The notes beneath the pieces are model-generated. The model ran no database searches and was not told the DNA's origin. It saw only the letters and a program-made list of their open reading frames with translations. Of a stretch of 64,000 nucleotides of DNA, positions 10,686 through 20,814 are shown one piece after another (position 1 is the stretch's first letter; the number at the start of each line of letters is the position of its first letter). The position numbers were made by a program, and so were the translations under genes. This DNA comes from Sphingomonadaceae bacterium (GTDB taxonomy: Bacteria; Pseudomonadota; Alphaproteobacteria; Sphingomonadales; Sphingomonadaceae), in assembly GCA_025056155.1 (NCBI GenBank), contig JANWWL010000001.1, forward strand, positions 1 through 64,000. Reading direction: 5' to 3'.

Positions 10686-10699
10686 ATAATGTGCATTAT
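10686..10699. promoter_or_regulatory. AT-rich inverted repeat upstream of mazG
   Basis: ATAATG-TG-CATTAT is a six-base perfect inverted repeat with a two-base centre, an AT-rich island in very GC-rich DNA. It lies 109 bases upstream of the mazG ATG and 17 bases after the small membrane protein gene. It could be an operator or a -10 region, but I find no convincing -35 partner and cannot name the regulator. Confidence 0.4.
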
Positions 10700-10807
10700 C
10701 CGACTAGCGTCCGTCCGTCGCGCCGGACCCTTCGGCCCACCCCGCCCGACCTTTCCGGCCGGCACCGGCCCCTGGCGTCGCCCACCACGCCCGGCCAGGA
10801 TGCCGAC

Positions 10808-11611
10808 ATGACCCATCGACCCTCCACCCCCGACCTTGGCCCGCTTGTCGCGCTCATGGCCCGCCTGCGCGATCCCACCCACGGCTGCCCGTGGGACCTG
10901 GCTCAGAACTTCGCCACCATCGCCCCCTATACGATCGAGGAGGCCTACGAGGTGGCGGACGCCATCGGCCGCGGCGACATGGCAGAGCTCCAGGACGAGC
11001 TCGGCGACCTCTTGTTCCAGGTGGTCTTCCACGCCCGCCTGGCCGAGGAGGCCGGCCACTTCACGCTGGCGGACGTGATTGCCGGCCTCGTCGCCAAGCT
11101 CATTCGGCGGCATCCGCACGTCTTCTCGGACGCCACGGCTGCCGATGCCGAGGAGGTCCGTGCGAACTGGGAGCGTCTGAAGGAGGCCGAGCGGGGGGCG
11201 GCCGGTTCGGTGCTCGACGAGATCCCTCGGGCGCTGCCGGCCTTGTTGCGGGCCCGCAAGCTCTCCGACCGGGCGGCGCGCACGGGCTTCGACTGGCCGG
11301 ATGCCGCGGCCGCCCGTGCCAAGGTGCTGGAAGAGCTCGCCGAACTGGACCGCGCCGCCGACCCTGAAGGCCGCCACGAGGAGGCGGGCGACCTTCTGTT
11401 CGCGCTCGTCAACTGGCTGCGCAAACTGGACCTCGATGCCGAAGACGCCCTGCGCGCCGCCAACGCCAAGTTCGAGGCCCGCTTTCGAGCGATCGAGGCC
11501 ACCCCCGGCTTCCGCGACCTGCCGCTCGCGGCCAAGGAAGCCCTGTGGCAGCGCGCCAAGGGGTCGCCCGAGACTCAGGAACCGGTCGAACGGGAAGGCC
11601 TAGAGGGCTGA
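10808..11611 (+). CDS. mazG: Nucleoside triphosphate pyrophosphohydrolase MazG
   Basis: Housekeeping pyrophosphatase that hydrolyses (d)NTPs to monophosphates and lowers (p)ppGpp-linked stress in E. coli. The 267 residues have two MazG domains. The first shows CPWDLAQNFATIAPYTIEEAYEV with the EExxE and ELGDLLFQVVFH metal helices; the second shows KVLEELAELDRA and HEEAGDLLFALVNW. The ATG at 10808 was chosen because the 39 residues before it in frame are low-complexity and unlike the family. Its 3' end overlaps the convergent hflX gene by 12 bases. Confidence 0.93.
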   Translation: MTHRPSTPDLGPLVALMARLRDPTHGCPWDLAQNFATIAPYTIEEAYEVADAIGRGDMAELQDELGDLLFQVVFHARLAEEAGHFTLADVIAGLVAKLIRRHPHVFSDATAADAEEVRANWERLKEAERGAAGSVLDEIPRALPALLRARKLSDRAARTGFDWPDAAAARAKVLEELAELDRAADPEGRHEEAGDLLFALVNWLRKLDLDAEDALRAANAKFEARFRAIEATPGFRDLPLAAKEALWQRAKGSPETQEPVEREGLEG

Positions 11612-12958
11612 GAAGCGGGCTCGGGCGGCGGGCGAGATGCGCGCGCGCACGAGGCACATCCCTTTCTCCTCCCGCTCGTCCAGCACTTCGGCATGGGCAT
11701 GAAGCCAGGCCCGCCGCCGTCCATCGGCGGGATGCAAGTGGAAGACTTCCGTCGCGGCGCTCGTGGCCAGGCGGCGGTCGAGCTCCTGCACCAGGGCGTC
11801 GATCCCCTCCCCCGTTCGCGCCGACACCCGGAACGCGTCGGGCCGCGCCGTCAACGCCTGGCGCGCCTCAGGGGCCAACAGGTCGACCTTGTTCCACACT
11901 TCGAGCACGGGCACCGGCCGATCGCCGCCCAGCACGCCCAGCGAAGTCAGCACCGCCCGCACGTCGGCCGCCTGGGCCGCGGATTCGGGATGGGCGATGT
12001 CGCGGACGTGTAGGACGAGGTCGGCCTCCGTCACCTCTTCGAGCGTGGCGCGGAACGCCGCCACGAGCTCGGTCGGCAGGTCCGAGATGAACCCGACCGT
12101 GTCCGACAGCACCACCGGCCCGGCCGTCGGCAGGCGGAGGCGGCGCGCCGTGGGATCAAGGGTCGCGAACGGCAGGTCGGCCGCCCAGACTCCCGCGCCG
12201 GTCAGGCGATTGAACAGGGTCGACTTGCCGGCGTTGGTGTAGCCCACCAGCGCCACCGTCGGGACGGCCGCGCGGCGGCGGCCGGCGCGGTGCAACGCAC
12301 GGGTCCGGCGCACCGCCTCGAGCTCGCGACGGATCCGGGCGATCCGGTTCCGGATGAGGCGCCGGTCGGTCTCGATCTGGGTCTCGCCCGGCCCCCCCAG
12401 AAAGCCGAAACCGCCCCGCTGCCGCTCGAGGTGGGTCCAGGCGCGCACCAGCCGGCCGGCCTGGTATTCGAGGTGCGCGAGTTCGACCTGCAGCCGCCCT
12501 TCGGCCGAGCGCGCGCGCTCGCCGAAGATCTCGAGGATGAGATGGGTCCGGTCGATGACCTTGGCGGCCAGCGCCTGTTCGAGGTTCTTCTGCTGCACGG
12601 GGGTGACGGGCGCATCGACAACGACGAGCTCGGCGCCGTGTGCGGCGACGAGTGTCGCCAGGCGCGCCACCTGCCCCCGACCCAAGAGCGTGGCCGGATG
12701 GGGGACACGCACGCCGAGCGCCAGCGTGGCGCGCACGTCGAGCCGGATGGCCCGCGCCAGGCCTTCGAGCTCCGCCAGGCGCCCTTCGAGCGTCCGGGCG
12801 GCCCCTGCCCGTCGGGCGGCCAGCTCGGGATGAACGAGGATGGCGGGCGCTCCGAAGCTCGTGCCCCGCTCGACGTCGAACCCGCGGCCAGGGCCGGCCG
12901 CCGCCTGGGCCAGGAGCCCATGCCGATCGGCCCGGTCGGATTGGCTAGTCGTCGTCAC
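11600..12958 (-). CDS. hflX: Ribosome-associated GTPase HflX
   Basis: GTPase that splits stalled or hibernating 70S ribosomes, notably under heat stress. The 452 residues hold the N-terminal HflX domain, the glycine-rich linker [19 protein letters not shown] and the G domain with GYTNAGKST (G1), the DTVGFI switch (G3) and NKVD (G4). A C-terminal tail follows. The GTG start at 12958 lies inside the last codons of hfq, a 14-base overlap that fits the conserved hfq-hflX operon. Confidence 0.95.
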   Translation of the reverse strand: MTTTSQSDRADRHGLLAQAAAGPGRGFDVERGTSFGAPAILVHPELAARRAGAARTLEGRLAELEGLARAIRLDVRATLALGVRVPHPATLLGRGQVARLATLVAAHGAELVVVDAPVTPVQQKNLEQALAAKVIDRTHLILEIFGERARSAEGRLQVELAHLEYQAGRLVRAWTHLERQRGGFGFLGGPGETQIETDRRLIRNRIARIRRELEAVRRTRALHRAGRRRAAVPTVALVGYTNAGKSTLFNRLTGAGVWAADLPFATLDPTARRLRLPTAGPVVLSDTVGFISDLPTELVAAFRATLEEVTEADLVLHVRDIAHPESAAQAADVRAVLTSLGVLGGDRPVPVLEVWNKVDLLAPEARQALTARPDAFRVSARTGEGIDALVQELDRRLATSAATEVFHLHPADGRRRAWLHAHAEVLDEREEKGMCLVRARISPAARARFSAL

Positions 12959-13190
12959 CCTTTCCCGGCTCGAACAGCTGGATGGGCGTGCTCGGCATGA
13001 TGGTCGAAATGGCGTGCTTGTAGACCAGTTGGGCCTGGCCGTCCCGCCGCAGCAGGACAGAGAAATTGTCGAACCAGGTGATCACCCCTTGAAGCTTTAC
13101 CCCGTTGACAAGGAACATGGTGATGGGCGTCTTGTTCTTGCGAATGGTGTTCAGGAAAAGATCCTGAAGGTTGTTGGCCTTTTCTGCCAT
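12945..13190 (-). CDS. hfq: RNA chaperone Hfq
   Basis: Sm-like hexameric RNA chaperone that pairs small RNAs with mRNAs. The 81 residues match the alphaproteobacterial form: [20 protein letters not shown] (Sm1), then [12 protein letters not shown], and [10 protein letters not shown] (the Sm2 motif with the KH pair that binds uridines). The acidic tail GKGDDD is short compared with the long E. coli C terminus. It is first in an operon with hflX and lies directly downstream of ntrX; many alphaproteobacteria have further genes between ntrX and hfq. Confidence 0.97.
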   Translation of the reverse strand: MAEKANNLQDLFLNTIRKNKTPITMFLVNGVKLQGVITWFDNFSVLLRRDGQAQLVYKHAISTIMPSTPIQLFEPGKGDDD

Positions 13191-13226
13191 GCCTGGCCTT
13201 TCTCGTCGCGAGGCGGTCGCGCCTCA

Positions 13227-13253
13227 GGGGCGCGCCCCCACCTGTCGGGTGGG
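13227..13253 (-). terminator. Possible hairpins between ntrX and hfq
   Basis: Two GC-rich dyads abut in this short gap: the palindrome GGGGCGCGCCCC at 13227-13238 and the stem CCCACC-TGTCG-GGTGGG at 13237-13253. They could fold just after the ntrX stop and either attenuate read-through into hfq or protect the upstream mRNA end. No U-tract follows on the minus strand, so a classical intrinsic terminator is doubtful. Confidence 0.3.
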
Positions 13254-13268
13254 AGGCTTGAAGCGACC

Positions 13269-14705
13269 TTAGGCGCCCGTCGGACCGGTGACAACGGGCG
13301 CCGGCGGCTGGGCCGCCGGCTCCGACGGCTCGGCGGTGGCGGCGGAAAGGCCGAGGGCCTTGAGCTTGCGGTGCAGGGCCGACCGTTCCATGCCGATGAA
13401 GCTCGCCGTGCGCGAGATGTTGCCGGAGAAGCGGCGGATCTGCACCTTGAGGTATTCCCGCTCGAAGGCTTCGCGCGCTTCGCGCAAGGGGGCGGCCATG
13501 ATCGAGCGCGCGGCTTCCGCCGGCACGAGGCGCGTGGGCTCGGCCGTGATCTCGGGTGGCAGCATCGACAGGTCGATGCAGTCGAGTTCGCGCGAGGGGG
13601 CTAGGATCAGCGTGCGCTCGAGCACGTTGCGCAACTGGCGGACGTTGCCGGGCCAGGCGTAGGCCTGCAGCGCTGCGACGGCATCGTCGGTGAGACGCGG
13701 CGTCCGCATGCGCCGTTCGGCCGCCAGGCGCGCCAGGAAATATTCGGCAAGCACGGGAATGTCTTCCCGCCGGTCGGCCAACGCCGGCATCCGCAAGGGC
13801 ACGACGTTCAGCCGGTAGAAGAGGTCCTCGCGGAAGCGGCCGGCGGCGATCTCGTGCGCCAGGTCGCGCGAGGTGGAGGAGACCACGCGCACGTCCACGC
13901 GGATCGAGCGCGAGCCGCCCACCCGCTGGAACGTCTGATCCGTCAAGACGCGCAGGATCTTGGCCTGGGTGGTGAGCGGCATGTCCGCCACTTCGTCGAT
14001 GAACAGCGTGCCGCCGTCCGCCCGTTCGAGAAGACCCGGCCGCACCTTCAGTTCGCCGTCCTCTCGGCCAAACAACTCCTCCTCGACGCGCTCGGGCGCC
14101 ATCGTGGCGGCCGCCACCACCACGAAGGGGTGCTGTCGGCGCGGCGACCATTCGTGGAGCAGGCGCGCCGCCGTCTCCTTGCCTGAGCCGGCCGGGCCGC
14201 TGATGAGCACCCGGCTGCCCGTGGCCGCCACGCGCCGGATCGTGGCCCGCACCGCGTGGATGAGCTGGCTCGTGCCGGTGAGCTCGGTGTCGATGGCCGC
14301 CACCCGACGCAGCTCTTCCACTTCGCGGCGCAGCCGTTCGGTCTCGGTGGCCCTGGCCACCGCCAGCAGCAGCGCTTCGGCCTGGAACGGCTTCTCGATG
14401 AAGTCGTAGGCCCCCCGGCGGATGGCCGAAACCGCCGTGTCGAGATTGCCGTGGCCCGAGATGATGAGCACGGGCAGCTGCGGGTCGGTGCGCTTGATCT
14501 CGTCGAGGAGCTCGAGCCCGTCGAGCCGGGACCCTTTGAGCCAGATGTCGAGGATGACGAGCGCCGGCCGGCGCGCCGCCAGCGCCGCCAGGGTTTCGTC
14601 GGAGTCCGCCGCCGTGCGCGCGCGGTACCCCTCGTCCTCGAGGATGCCCGCGACCAGGCCTCGGATGTCGGCCTCGTCGTCCACCACCAGGATGTCGAGT
14701 GGCAT
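13269..14705 (-). CDS. ntrX: Nitrogen/redox response regulator NtrX
   Basis: Response regulator of the NtrYX system, which in alphaproteobacteria adjusts nitrogen use, redox enzymes and envelope genes. The 478 residues contain a receiver domain (phospho-acceptor Asp53 in LVILDIWLKG), an AAA+ domain with Walker A GPAGSGKE (residues 170-177) and Walker B GGTLFIDEVAD, and a C-terminal Fis-type helix-turn-helix (SRTASFIGMERSALHRKL). The GAFTGA loop that contacts sigma-54 is absent; LFGREDGELKVRPG occupies its place. The ATG at 14705 has a strong AAGGAGGAAG site. It follows ntrY by 13 bases. Confidence 0.95.
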   Translation of the reverse strand: MPLDILVVDDEADIRGLVAGILEDEGYRARTAADSDETLAALAARRPALVILDIWLKGSRLDGLELLDEIKRTDPQLPVLIISGHGNLDTAVSAIRRGAYDFIEKPFQAEALLLAVARATETERLRREVEELRRVAAIDTELTGTSQLIHAVRATIRRVAATGSRVLISGPAGSGKETAARLLHEWSPRRQHPFVVVAAATMAPERVEEELFGREDGELKVRPGLLERADGGTLFIDEVADMPLTTQAKILRVLTDQTFQRVGGSRSIRVDVRVVSSTSRDLAHEIAAGRFREDLFYRLNVVPLRMPALADRREDIPVLAEYFLARLAAERRMRTPRLTDDAVAALQAYAWPGNVRQLRNVLERTLILAPSRELDCIDLSMLPPEITAEPTRLVPAEAARSIMAAPLREAREAFEREYLKVQIRRFSGNISRTASFIGMERSALHRKLKALGLSAATAEPSEPAAQPPAPVVTGPTGA

Positions 14706-14718
14706 CGGTCTTCCTCCT

Positions 14719-16983
14719 TCAGGCAGCAGCCGGCCGCATCTCGGGGACGGCCTCGCCGGCGGCGGCCAGCCGCCGGGTCGCATCAAGGTCGAACTCCAGG
14801 CGCACCACCGCCCCGGGGCGGTCCGGCGCCCAGTCCCGGCTCAGGATTTCGAGCGTGCCTCCATGGTCCTCGACGATGCGCTTGACGATGGCGAGGCCCA
14901 GTCCCGTGCCGCGGGCGCGCGTGGTGACATAGGGTTCGAACAGCCGGTCGCGCAGGGCCTCGGGCCAGCCGCAGCCATTGTCGGCCACTTCGATCCGCAG
15001 GCGCTCGCCGCGCTGGCCCAGATGCACCTCCACCTCGCCGGGGCGGTCGTCTCCTTCCACCGCCCCAATGGCTTCGATGGCATTCTTCAGAAGGTTGGTG
15101 AGTGCTTGGGCGAGTTGCCGGCGGTCGCAGACGAACGGCGGCAGGGCGCCGTCGGCCACCAGGCGGAAGCGCACGTGCGGGGCGGCCACCTCGGCCACGA
15201 AGAGCGCCTGGCGGACGATTTCGAGCACGTCCTCCTCGCGGAACCGGGGGCCCGGCATGCGCGCGAAGGCCGAGAATTCGTCCACCATGCGCCTTAGGTC
15301 TTCGGTCTGGCGCACGATGGTGGCGGTCAGCTCGTCGAACACCTCGCGCCCGTCGCGCACCTGCGGAGCGAACCGCCGGCGCAGGCGCTCGGCCGACAGC
15401 AGGATGGGGGTCAAGGGATTGCGGATTTCGTGCGCGATCCGCCGGGCGACGTCGGACCAGGCGGCCCGGCGCTGGTCGGCCACCTGGACGGAGATGTCGT
15501 CGAAGGTGAGGATGTAGCCCCTGCCCTCCCCCGGATCGGCGGTGAGGCGGACGGCCAGCACCTGCGTGCCGTCGCCCTGGCGGCGCACCACTTCGCCCGC
15601 GGCCGTCCCGTCCGCCCGCGCCGAGGCAAGGAAGGCGGCCAGTTCCGGCACCGCCTCGGCAAGCGGTTGGCCCATCAGCGCCTCGGCATCCCGACCGAGC
15701 AACAGGGCCGCCGAGCGGTTGGCGAGCCCGATCCGTCCTTCGGCGTCCACCGACAGCACGCCGGCCGACACGCCCGACAGGATCGCCTCGATGAAGCGGC
15801 GGCGGGCTTCGGCCTCGGCGCTGGTCGCTTTCAGGGCATCCTGCTGGCCCTTGATCTGGGCCGTCATCCGGTTGAAGGCTTGGGCCAGCTTGGCGAACTC
15901 GTCGCTGCCCGTCACGGGGACGCGGACGTCAAAGTCGCCTGCACCGACCCGCTCGGCCGCCAGGGCCAGCGAGCGCAGCGGTGCCACCATGCGGTTGGCA
16001 AGCCACAGGGCGAGCCACACGGCAACCGCCACCACGAGAAGCGAGACGAACAGCAGGATGAGGTTGAACCGCCACTCGAGCGTGCGGCTGCGCTCGGCGA
16101 GCAGCCGATAGTCCGAGAGGGCCGCCTGGGTGCGCGCGACCTGCTCCAACACCCGGGGTTCCACCTTGCGGCTGACGTAGACGTAAAGCGGCTGGCGGGT
16201 GCCCAGGCGGACCACCGCCTCGACGCGGTCGCGCGCGGACGCGAGCACCAGAGCGCGCTGGGGTGACAGACCGGCCAACGGCAGCCCCTCGATCCGGCGG
16301 GCGAGCGGCGGGTCGGTGAAGCCGACCGCGGCCACCACCTGGAGGGGGCTGGGGACGAAGACGGCCGCCTCCGTCAGGTTGCGGGCCGCCACCTGGAAGG
16401 CCAGGCCGTCGCGGAAGTCGGCCGAGCCCAGTCCGAATTCCGCCGCATAGCCGCCCACGTCGCGGGCCATGGCGAGGATGTCGTCCAGGATGCGGGCCTT
16501 GTTCTCGGAGACGTAGGCCTGGGCCACCCGGTCGGCGTTGGCCAGGATGGTGCGCGCCTTGTCGGAGAACCAGAACTGCACTCCGAACTGGAACAGGAGG
16601 GACGCGAACACCACCACCAGGATCGCGGGCACGGCGGCCAGCCCTGCGAACATGAGGAGGAGCCGCACGTGGAGGTTGGCCCCGGCCATGCCCGCCTTGC
16701 GGCTTGCGAGCAGCAGGGCGACCCGGCGTGCGATGAGCACGAGCAGGGCGAGCAGAGGCACGAGGTTGACGATGAGGAGGACGGTGGTGGCCTGGGGGCC
16801 CAGCCCGGCGGCCGGCGCCTGTTCCCGGGTGAGGATGCCGTAGGACAACAGGCCGATCGCGAACGCCAGCCCCGCCAATCCCAATTCCAGGGTGGCGAGG
16901 AAGCCCGGACGGCGGACGAATCGCGCCAGCCGCAGTCGCAGGCGGCGCCACCAGCGCCGACGGTCAGGGCGACCGGCCGTCAT
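14719..16983 (-). CDS. ntrY: Sensor histidine kinase NtrY
   Basis: Membrane sensor of the NtrYX system. The 754 residues begin with a basic segment and about three transmembrane helices, followed by a periplasmic region of about 150 residues, another membrane helix, a HAMP domain (WLANRMVAPLRSLALAAERV), a PAS domain (residues ~390-490), a HisKA domain with the phospho-acceptor in AHEIRNPL (about residue 516) and a HATPase domain with NLLKNAIEA, DNGCGWPE and GTGLGLAIVKRI. The ATG at 16983 was chosen; another in-frame ATG lies at 17022. A 112-base gap separates it from ntrC upstream, so it may have its own promoter. Confidence 0.94.
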   Translation of the reverse strand: MTAGRPDRRRWWRRLRLRLARFVRRPGFLATLELGLAGLAFAIGLLSYGILTREQAPAAGLGPQATTVLLIVNLVPLLALLVLIARRVALLLASRKAGMAGANLHVRLLLMFAGLAAVPAILVVVFASLLFQFGVQFWFSDKARTILANADRVAQAYVSENKARILDDILAMARDVGGYAAEFGLGSADFRDGLAFQVAARNLTEAAVFVPSPLQVVAAVGFTDPPLARRIEGLPLAGLSPQRALVLASARDRVEAVVRLGTRQPLYVYVSRKVEPRVLEQVARTQAALSDYRLLAERSRTLEWRFNLILLFVSLLVVAVAVWLALWLANRMVAPLRSLALAAERVGAGDFDVRVPVTGSDEFAKLAQAFNRMTAQIKGQQDALKATSAEAEARRRFIEAILSGVSAGVLSVDAEGRIGLANRSAALLLGRDAEALMGQPLAEAVPELAAFLASARADGTAAGEVVRRQGDGTQVLAVRLTADPGEGRGYILTFDDISVQVADQRRAAWSDVARRIAHEIRNPLTPILLSAERLRRRFAPQVRDGREVFDELTATIVRQTEDLRRMVDEFSAFARMPGPRFREEDVLEIVRQALFVAEVAAPHVRFRLVADGALPPFVCDRRQLAQALTNLLKNAIEAIGAVEGDDRPGEVEVHLGQRGERLRIEVADNGCGWPEALRDRLFEPYVTTRARGTGLGLAIVKRIVEDHGGTLEILSRDWAPDRPGAVVRLEFDLDATRRLAAAGEAVPEMRPAAA

Positions 16984-17095
16984 CCGTTGCAGACTAGCAC
17001 GGGCCCGTGGCGTGCCAAGCACACGCGTTGCGCCCAGGCGACAGGGCCTGAGCCCCGGGTGCCACGCGCCGCGGCGGACCGACCGCCGTCGCGCG

Positions 17096-18580
17096 TCAGC
17101 CTCCGCCGGGTTCGGCGCGCATCGAATTGCGCCGCAGGTCGCGCGGGTCCACCGCGCGCTGGCTCAACATCTTGCGCAGCGTGTTGCGGTTCACCCCCAG
17201 AAGGCGAGCGGCCCGCAGCTGGTTGCCGCCCGTGCGCAGCAGGGCATGGCGCAACAGGGGGCGCTCCACCTCCGCCAGCACGTGCTCGTAGAGCCCTTCC
17301 GCCGGCAGCGCGCCGTGGCGGCTGGCCTCGGCTTCCAGCCAGTCGGCCACCAGGTCCGACAGCGACCGGGTGGTCCGTGGCCAGCCGGCGGACCCGGACG
17401 CGGGCTCGGCGGCCGGGGCCGCGTCGCGGGCCAGGTAGGCCTCGCAGACCGAGGCGGTGACGACGTCGTCCCGGGCGAGGGCCGCCAGGCGGCGCATGGC
17501 GTTCTGCAGCTCGCGAACGTTGCCGGGCCACGACTGGGCCTTGAGCCAGGCGATGGCGGAAGGGTCTAGAACCTTGCGCGGCAGGCCCTCGCGGGCCGCC
17601 CGTTCGAGGAAATGGGCCGCCAGTTCCGGAATGTCGTCGGCCCGAGCGCGCAACGGGGGCAGCCGGATGGGCACCACGTTCAGCCGGTAGTAGAGATCCT
17701 CGCGGAACTGGCCCTGGTCGATGAGCCGCCGCAGGTCCTTGTGGGTGGCGGCGATGATGCGGACGTCGGCCCGGATGGGCCGGGCCCCGCCCACCGTCGT
17801 GAATTCGCCCGACTGCAGCACCCGCAACAGCCGCGTCTGGGCTTCGGGGGGCATGTCACCGATCTCGTCCAGGAACAGGGTGCCGCCCTGGGCCTGTTCG
17901 AACCGGCCGCTGGATCGGGCAATCGCCCCCGTGAACGCGCCCCGCTCGTGGCCGAACAGTTCGCTTTCGATGAGCTCGCGCGGGATGGCCGCCATGTTGA
18001 CGGCCACGAAGGGTCCGGCTCGCCGAGGGCCGAGGTCGTGGAGCGCCCGGGCCACGAGCTCCTTGCCCGTGCCGGATTCGCCCAGCACCAGGACGGTCAG
18101 GTCGGTCGGTACGATCCGGGCGATCGTCCGGTACACTTCCTGCATGGGGGCCGACCGCCCGATCATGGGAATGTCGTCCGGCGGGGCGGGCTGCGGCTCG
18201 GCGCGGGGGCGCTGCCGGCCTTCGAGCGCGGCGTCCACCGCGCGGCAGAGTTCGTGGATGTCGAAGGGCTTGGGCAGGTATTCGAAGGCGCCGCGCTCGG
18301 TGGCGCGCACCGCGGTCGACAGCGTGTTCTGCGCGCTCATCACGATGACCGGCAGGCCGGGCCGGCGCTCGGCGATCGCCGGGATCAGGTCCAGCCCGTC
18401 GGCGTCGGGCAGCAGCACGTCGGTCACCACGACGTCGCCCAGGCCGTCCTCGATGAGTTTCCAAAGGCCGCCTGCACTGTCCGTGGTGCGCACGGAATGA
18501 CCCGAGCGGACCAACGCCTCGCGAATCACGGTCCGGATGCCGCGGTCGTCGTCGGCGACGAGGATGGTGGCGCCGCTCAT
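17096..18580 (-). CDS. ntrC: Nitrogen regulator NtrC, sigma-54 activator
   Basis: Enhancer-binding activator of nitrogen-starvation promoters. The 494 residues show a receiver domain (Asp54 in [13 protein letters not shown]), an AAA+ domain with Walker A GESGTGKE (residues 167-174), an intact GAFTGA loop (214-219), [12 protein letters not shown] and [10 protein letters not shown], and a Fis-type DNA-binding domain ending in [16 protein letters not shown]. Its ATG overlaps the ntrB stop by four bases, so kinase and regulator are coupled. Unlike NtrX in the next operon, it keeps every element needed to open sigma-54 promoters. Confidence 0.97.
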   Translation of the reverse strand: MSGATILVADDDRGIRTVIREALVRSGHSVRTTDSAGGLWKLIEDGLGDVVVTDVLLPDADGLDLIPAIAERRPGLPVIVMSAQNTLSTAVRATERGAFEYLPKPFDIHELCRAVDAALEGRQRPRAEPQPAPPDDIPMIGRSAPMQEVYRTIARIVPTDLTVLVLGESGTGKELVARALHDLGPRRAGPFVAVNMAAIPRELIESELFGHERGAFTGAIARSSGRFEQAQGGTLFLDEIGDMPPEAQTRLLRVLQSGEFTTVGGARPIRADVRIIAATHKDLRRLIDQGQFREDLYYRLNVVPIRLPPLRARADDIPELAAHFLERAAREGLPRKVLDPSAIAWLKAQSWPGNVRELQNAMRRLAALARDDVVTASVCEAYLARDAAPAAEPASGSAGWPRTTRSLSDLVADWLEAEASRHGALPAEGLYEHVLAEVERPLLRHALLRTGGNQLRAARLLGVNRNTLRKMLSQRAVDPRDLRRNSMRAEPGGG

Positions 18581-19692
18581 TCCGCGGCCAGGGCGCCCAC
18601 GGCCGCCGGCAGGCGCAGGCGGAAGGCCGTGCGGCCATCGCGCCGCTCGTGCTCCACCAGGCCGCCATGATCGCGCGCAATCTTTGCCACCAGGGCGAGG
18701 CCCAACCCCGTGCCGCCTCGCTTGGAAGTGACGAAGGGTTCGAAGACGTGGTCGGCGATGTCGGGTGGTACGCCCTCCCCTTCGTCGATCACCGTCACTT
18801 CGAGCGGCAGCGACACCTGCCCCGAACCGCCCAAGGGGCGCACGCGGATGCCGGCTCGGTAGGCCGTGGCCAGCGTGATCGTCCCGCCTTCGGGCGAGGC
18901 TTCCACGGCGTTCTTCACGAGGTTGAGCACGGCCTGCACCAGCTGGTCGCGGTCGCCCAAGACGGGCGGCAGGGACGGATCGTAGCGCTCGACGAACCGC
19001 ACGCGCCGCCCGAAGCCGGCCTCGGCCACCTGGCGGACGTGGGAGAGGATGGCGTGGATGTTCTCGGGCTCGCGTCGGCGCGGGCGCTCGTCGGTGAACG
19101 CCTCCATGGCGTCGATCAAAGCCCCGATCCGGTCGACCTCCCGCACCACCAGGTCTGCCAGTTCCCGCCCTTCGGCGCTCACCATGTCGCGCAGCAGCTG
19201 AGCGGCCCCCCGGATGCCCGACAGCGGATTGCGCACTTCGTGCGCCAGCATCGCCGCCGCCCCGCTGACGGTGCGCGCCGCGCCCCAGGAGCCCAGCTGC
19301 CGGTCCACCAGCGCAGTCACCGATCGCGGCTGGAAGCCCAGGAGCATCCAACCCGGGCTCGACGGCACGTGGGCCACGAACACGTCCGACCGCACCGCCC
19401 GGCCTCCGACGAACTCGAGCGGAATGTCGAAGGCCTGCACGCCCTGGCCTCGTCGCCGGGCGTCGGCCACGATGGCCGGCAGCGGGCTGTCGGGCGGGAA
19501 CAGGGGCGCCCAGCCACGTTCGGCCAGGCTTTCCTGCGAGGCGTTGAGGAACGTCTCGGCCGCGACGTTGGCCAGCGCCACGCGCGCATCCGGGTCGATG
19601 AGCAGGGCCGGAATGGGCAGCGCATTCCACACGTCGATCGGCACCGGAGCGGTGCCGTTGGCCGGCGACGTGACCGCGGGCGCTCGGCTCAT
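18577..19692 (-). CDS. ntrB: Nitrogen sensor kinase/phosphatase NtrB
   Basis: Soluble histidine kinase that phosphorylates or dephosphorylates NtrC under control of PII proteins. The 371 residues include an N-terminal PAS domain ([20 protein letters not shown]), a HisKA domain with [20 protein letters not shown] (His about residue 150) and a HATPase domain ([28 protein letters not shown]). No membrane segment is present. The ATG overlaps the dusB stop (ATGA), and its own stop overlaps ntrC, the usual alphaproteobacterial dusB-ntrB-ntrC operon. Confidence 0.96.
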   Translation of the reverse strand: MSRAPAVTSPANGTAPVPIDVWNALPIPALLIDPDARVALANVAAETFLNASQESLAERGWAPLFPPDSPLPAIVADARRRGQGVQAFDIPLEFVGGRAVRSDVFVAHVPSSPGWMLLGFQPRSVTALVDRQLGSWGAARTVSGAAAMLAHEVRNPLSGIRGAAQLLRDMVSAEGRELADLVVREVDRIGALIDAMEAFTDERPRRREPENIHAILSHVRQVAEAGFGRRVRFVERYDPSLPPVLGDRDQLVQAVLNLVKNAVEASPEGGTITLATAYRAGIRVRPLGGSGQVSLPLEVTVIDEGEGVPPDIADHVFEPFVTSKRGGTGLGLALVAKIARDHGGLVEHERRDGRTAFRLRLPAAVGALAAE

Positions 19693-20708
19693 GCCGCGGC
19701 GGCCCAGGCTTCGGGCCCCGATCGATCGGCAAGGCCGTCCAGGAACCGACCGATGGCCGCGCGAACTTGCGCCGGATCGTCCAGCGTGTTGACCTGATTG
19801 CGGAACTCGGCCGCCCCCGGCAACCCCTTCACGTACCAGCCCAGGTGCTTGCGGGCGATCCCCACCCCGGCCCTCACTCCATGATGGAGGAGCATATCCT
19901 CGTAGTGCTCCAGGACGAGCTCGCGCAGCCGCCCGAGGGAGGGAGGCGCCGGAACCGGCGCACCCGCCAGGGCGGCCATCACCTGGGCCGGCAGCCAGGG
20001 CCGGCCGTAGGCGCCGCGGCCGATCATCACGCCGTCTGCACCGGATTGGCAGAGCGCCTCGCGCGCCGATTCGACCGAGACGATGTCGCCGTTCACGATC
20101 ACGGGGATCCGCACGGCTTCCTTTACCCGCCGCACGAACGCCCAGTCGGCGGTGCCCGCGAACATCTGGTTGCGCGTGCGGCCGTGCACGGTGATCATAC
20201 GCACGCCGAGGCCTTCGGCGATGCGGGCGAGCTCCGGCGCGTTCAGCTGGTCGTGGCACCAGCCCATGCGCATCTTGAGCGTGACCGGCACGCGCACCGC
20301 CCGCACGACGGCGGCGATGATGCGTGCGGCAAGGCCCAGATCCCGCATCAGATGAGCTCCGGCATGCCCGTTCACGACCTTCTTCACGGGGCACCCCATG
20401 TTGATGTCGATGATGGCGGCCCCCCGATCCTCGTTCAGACGGGCGGCCTCGGCCATCACGGCCGGCTCGCAGCCGGCGAGCTGCATCGAGACCGGCTCTT
20501 CCACCGGGTCCCACGCGGCCTTGACGAGCGATTGGCGGGTCGCGCGCACCATCGCCTCGGAGGCGATCATCTCGCTCACCGTAAGCCCGCATCCGAAGCG
20601 CTTGACGAGGCGGCGGAACGGCAGGTCGGTCACCCCCGTCATCGGCGCCAGGATGACGGGGGTTGCGATCGTCACGGGACCGATCTGGAGCGGGCCTAGG
20701 GTCGACAC
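19689..20708 (-). CDS. dusB: tRNA-dihydrouridine synthase DusB (NifR3)
   Basis: FMN-dependent enzyme that reduces uridine in tRNA. The 339 residues have the FMN/active-site signature [10 protein letters not shown] with catalytic Cys106, [18 protein letters not shown] (the usual ...GRTRxQ block), IPVIVNGDI and [11 protein letters not shown]. The GTG at 20708 fits the family start. It heads the ntrBC operon, where it is historically called nifR3, and its stop overlaps the ntrB ATG. ispDF is divergent, 106 bases away. Confidence 0.95.
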   Translation of the reverse strand: MSTLGPLQIGPVTIATPVILAPMTGVTDLPFRRLVKRFGCGLTVSEMIASEAMVRATRQSLVKAAWDPVEEPVSMQLAGCEPAVMAEAARLNEDRGAAIIDINMGCPVKKVVNGHAGAHLMRDLGLAARIIAAVVRAVRVPVTLKMRMGWCHDQLNAPELARIAEGLGVRMITVHGRTRNQMFAGTADWAFVRRVKEAVRIPVIVNGDIVSVESAREALCQSGADGVMIGRGAYGRPWLPAQVMAALAGAPVPAPPSLGRLRELVLEHYEDMLLHHGVRAGVGIARKHLGWYVKGLPGAAEFRNQVNTLDDPAQVRAAIGRFLDGLADRSGPEAWAAAA

Positions 20709-20814
20709 GGTCTCTGCCTAAGATTCGGGCAGGCGCCGTGCAAGCCCGGCGGCCGTCGCCGGTCGTCTTGCGCCATCTAGCCTGCGGTGGGGCGCGCGGA
20801 TAGGAAGCGGAGCC

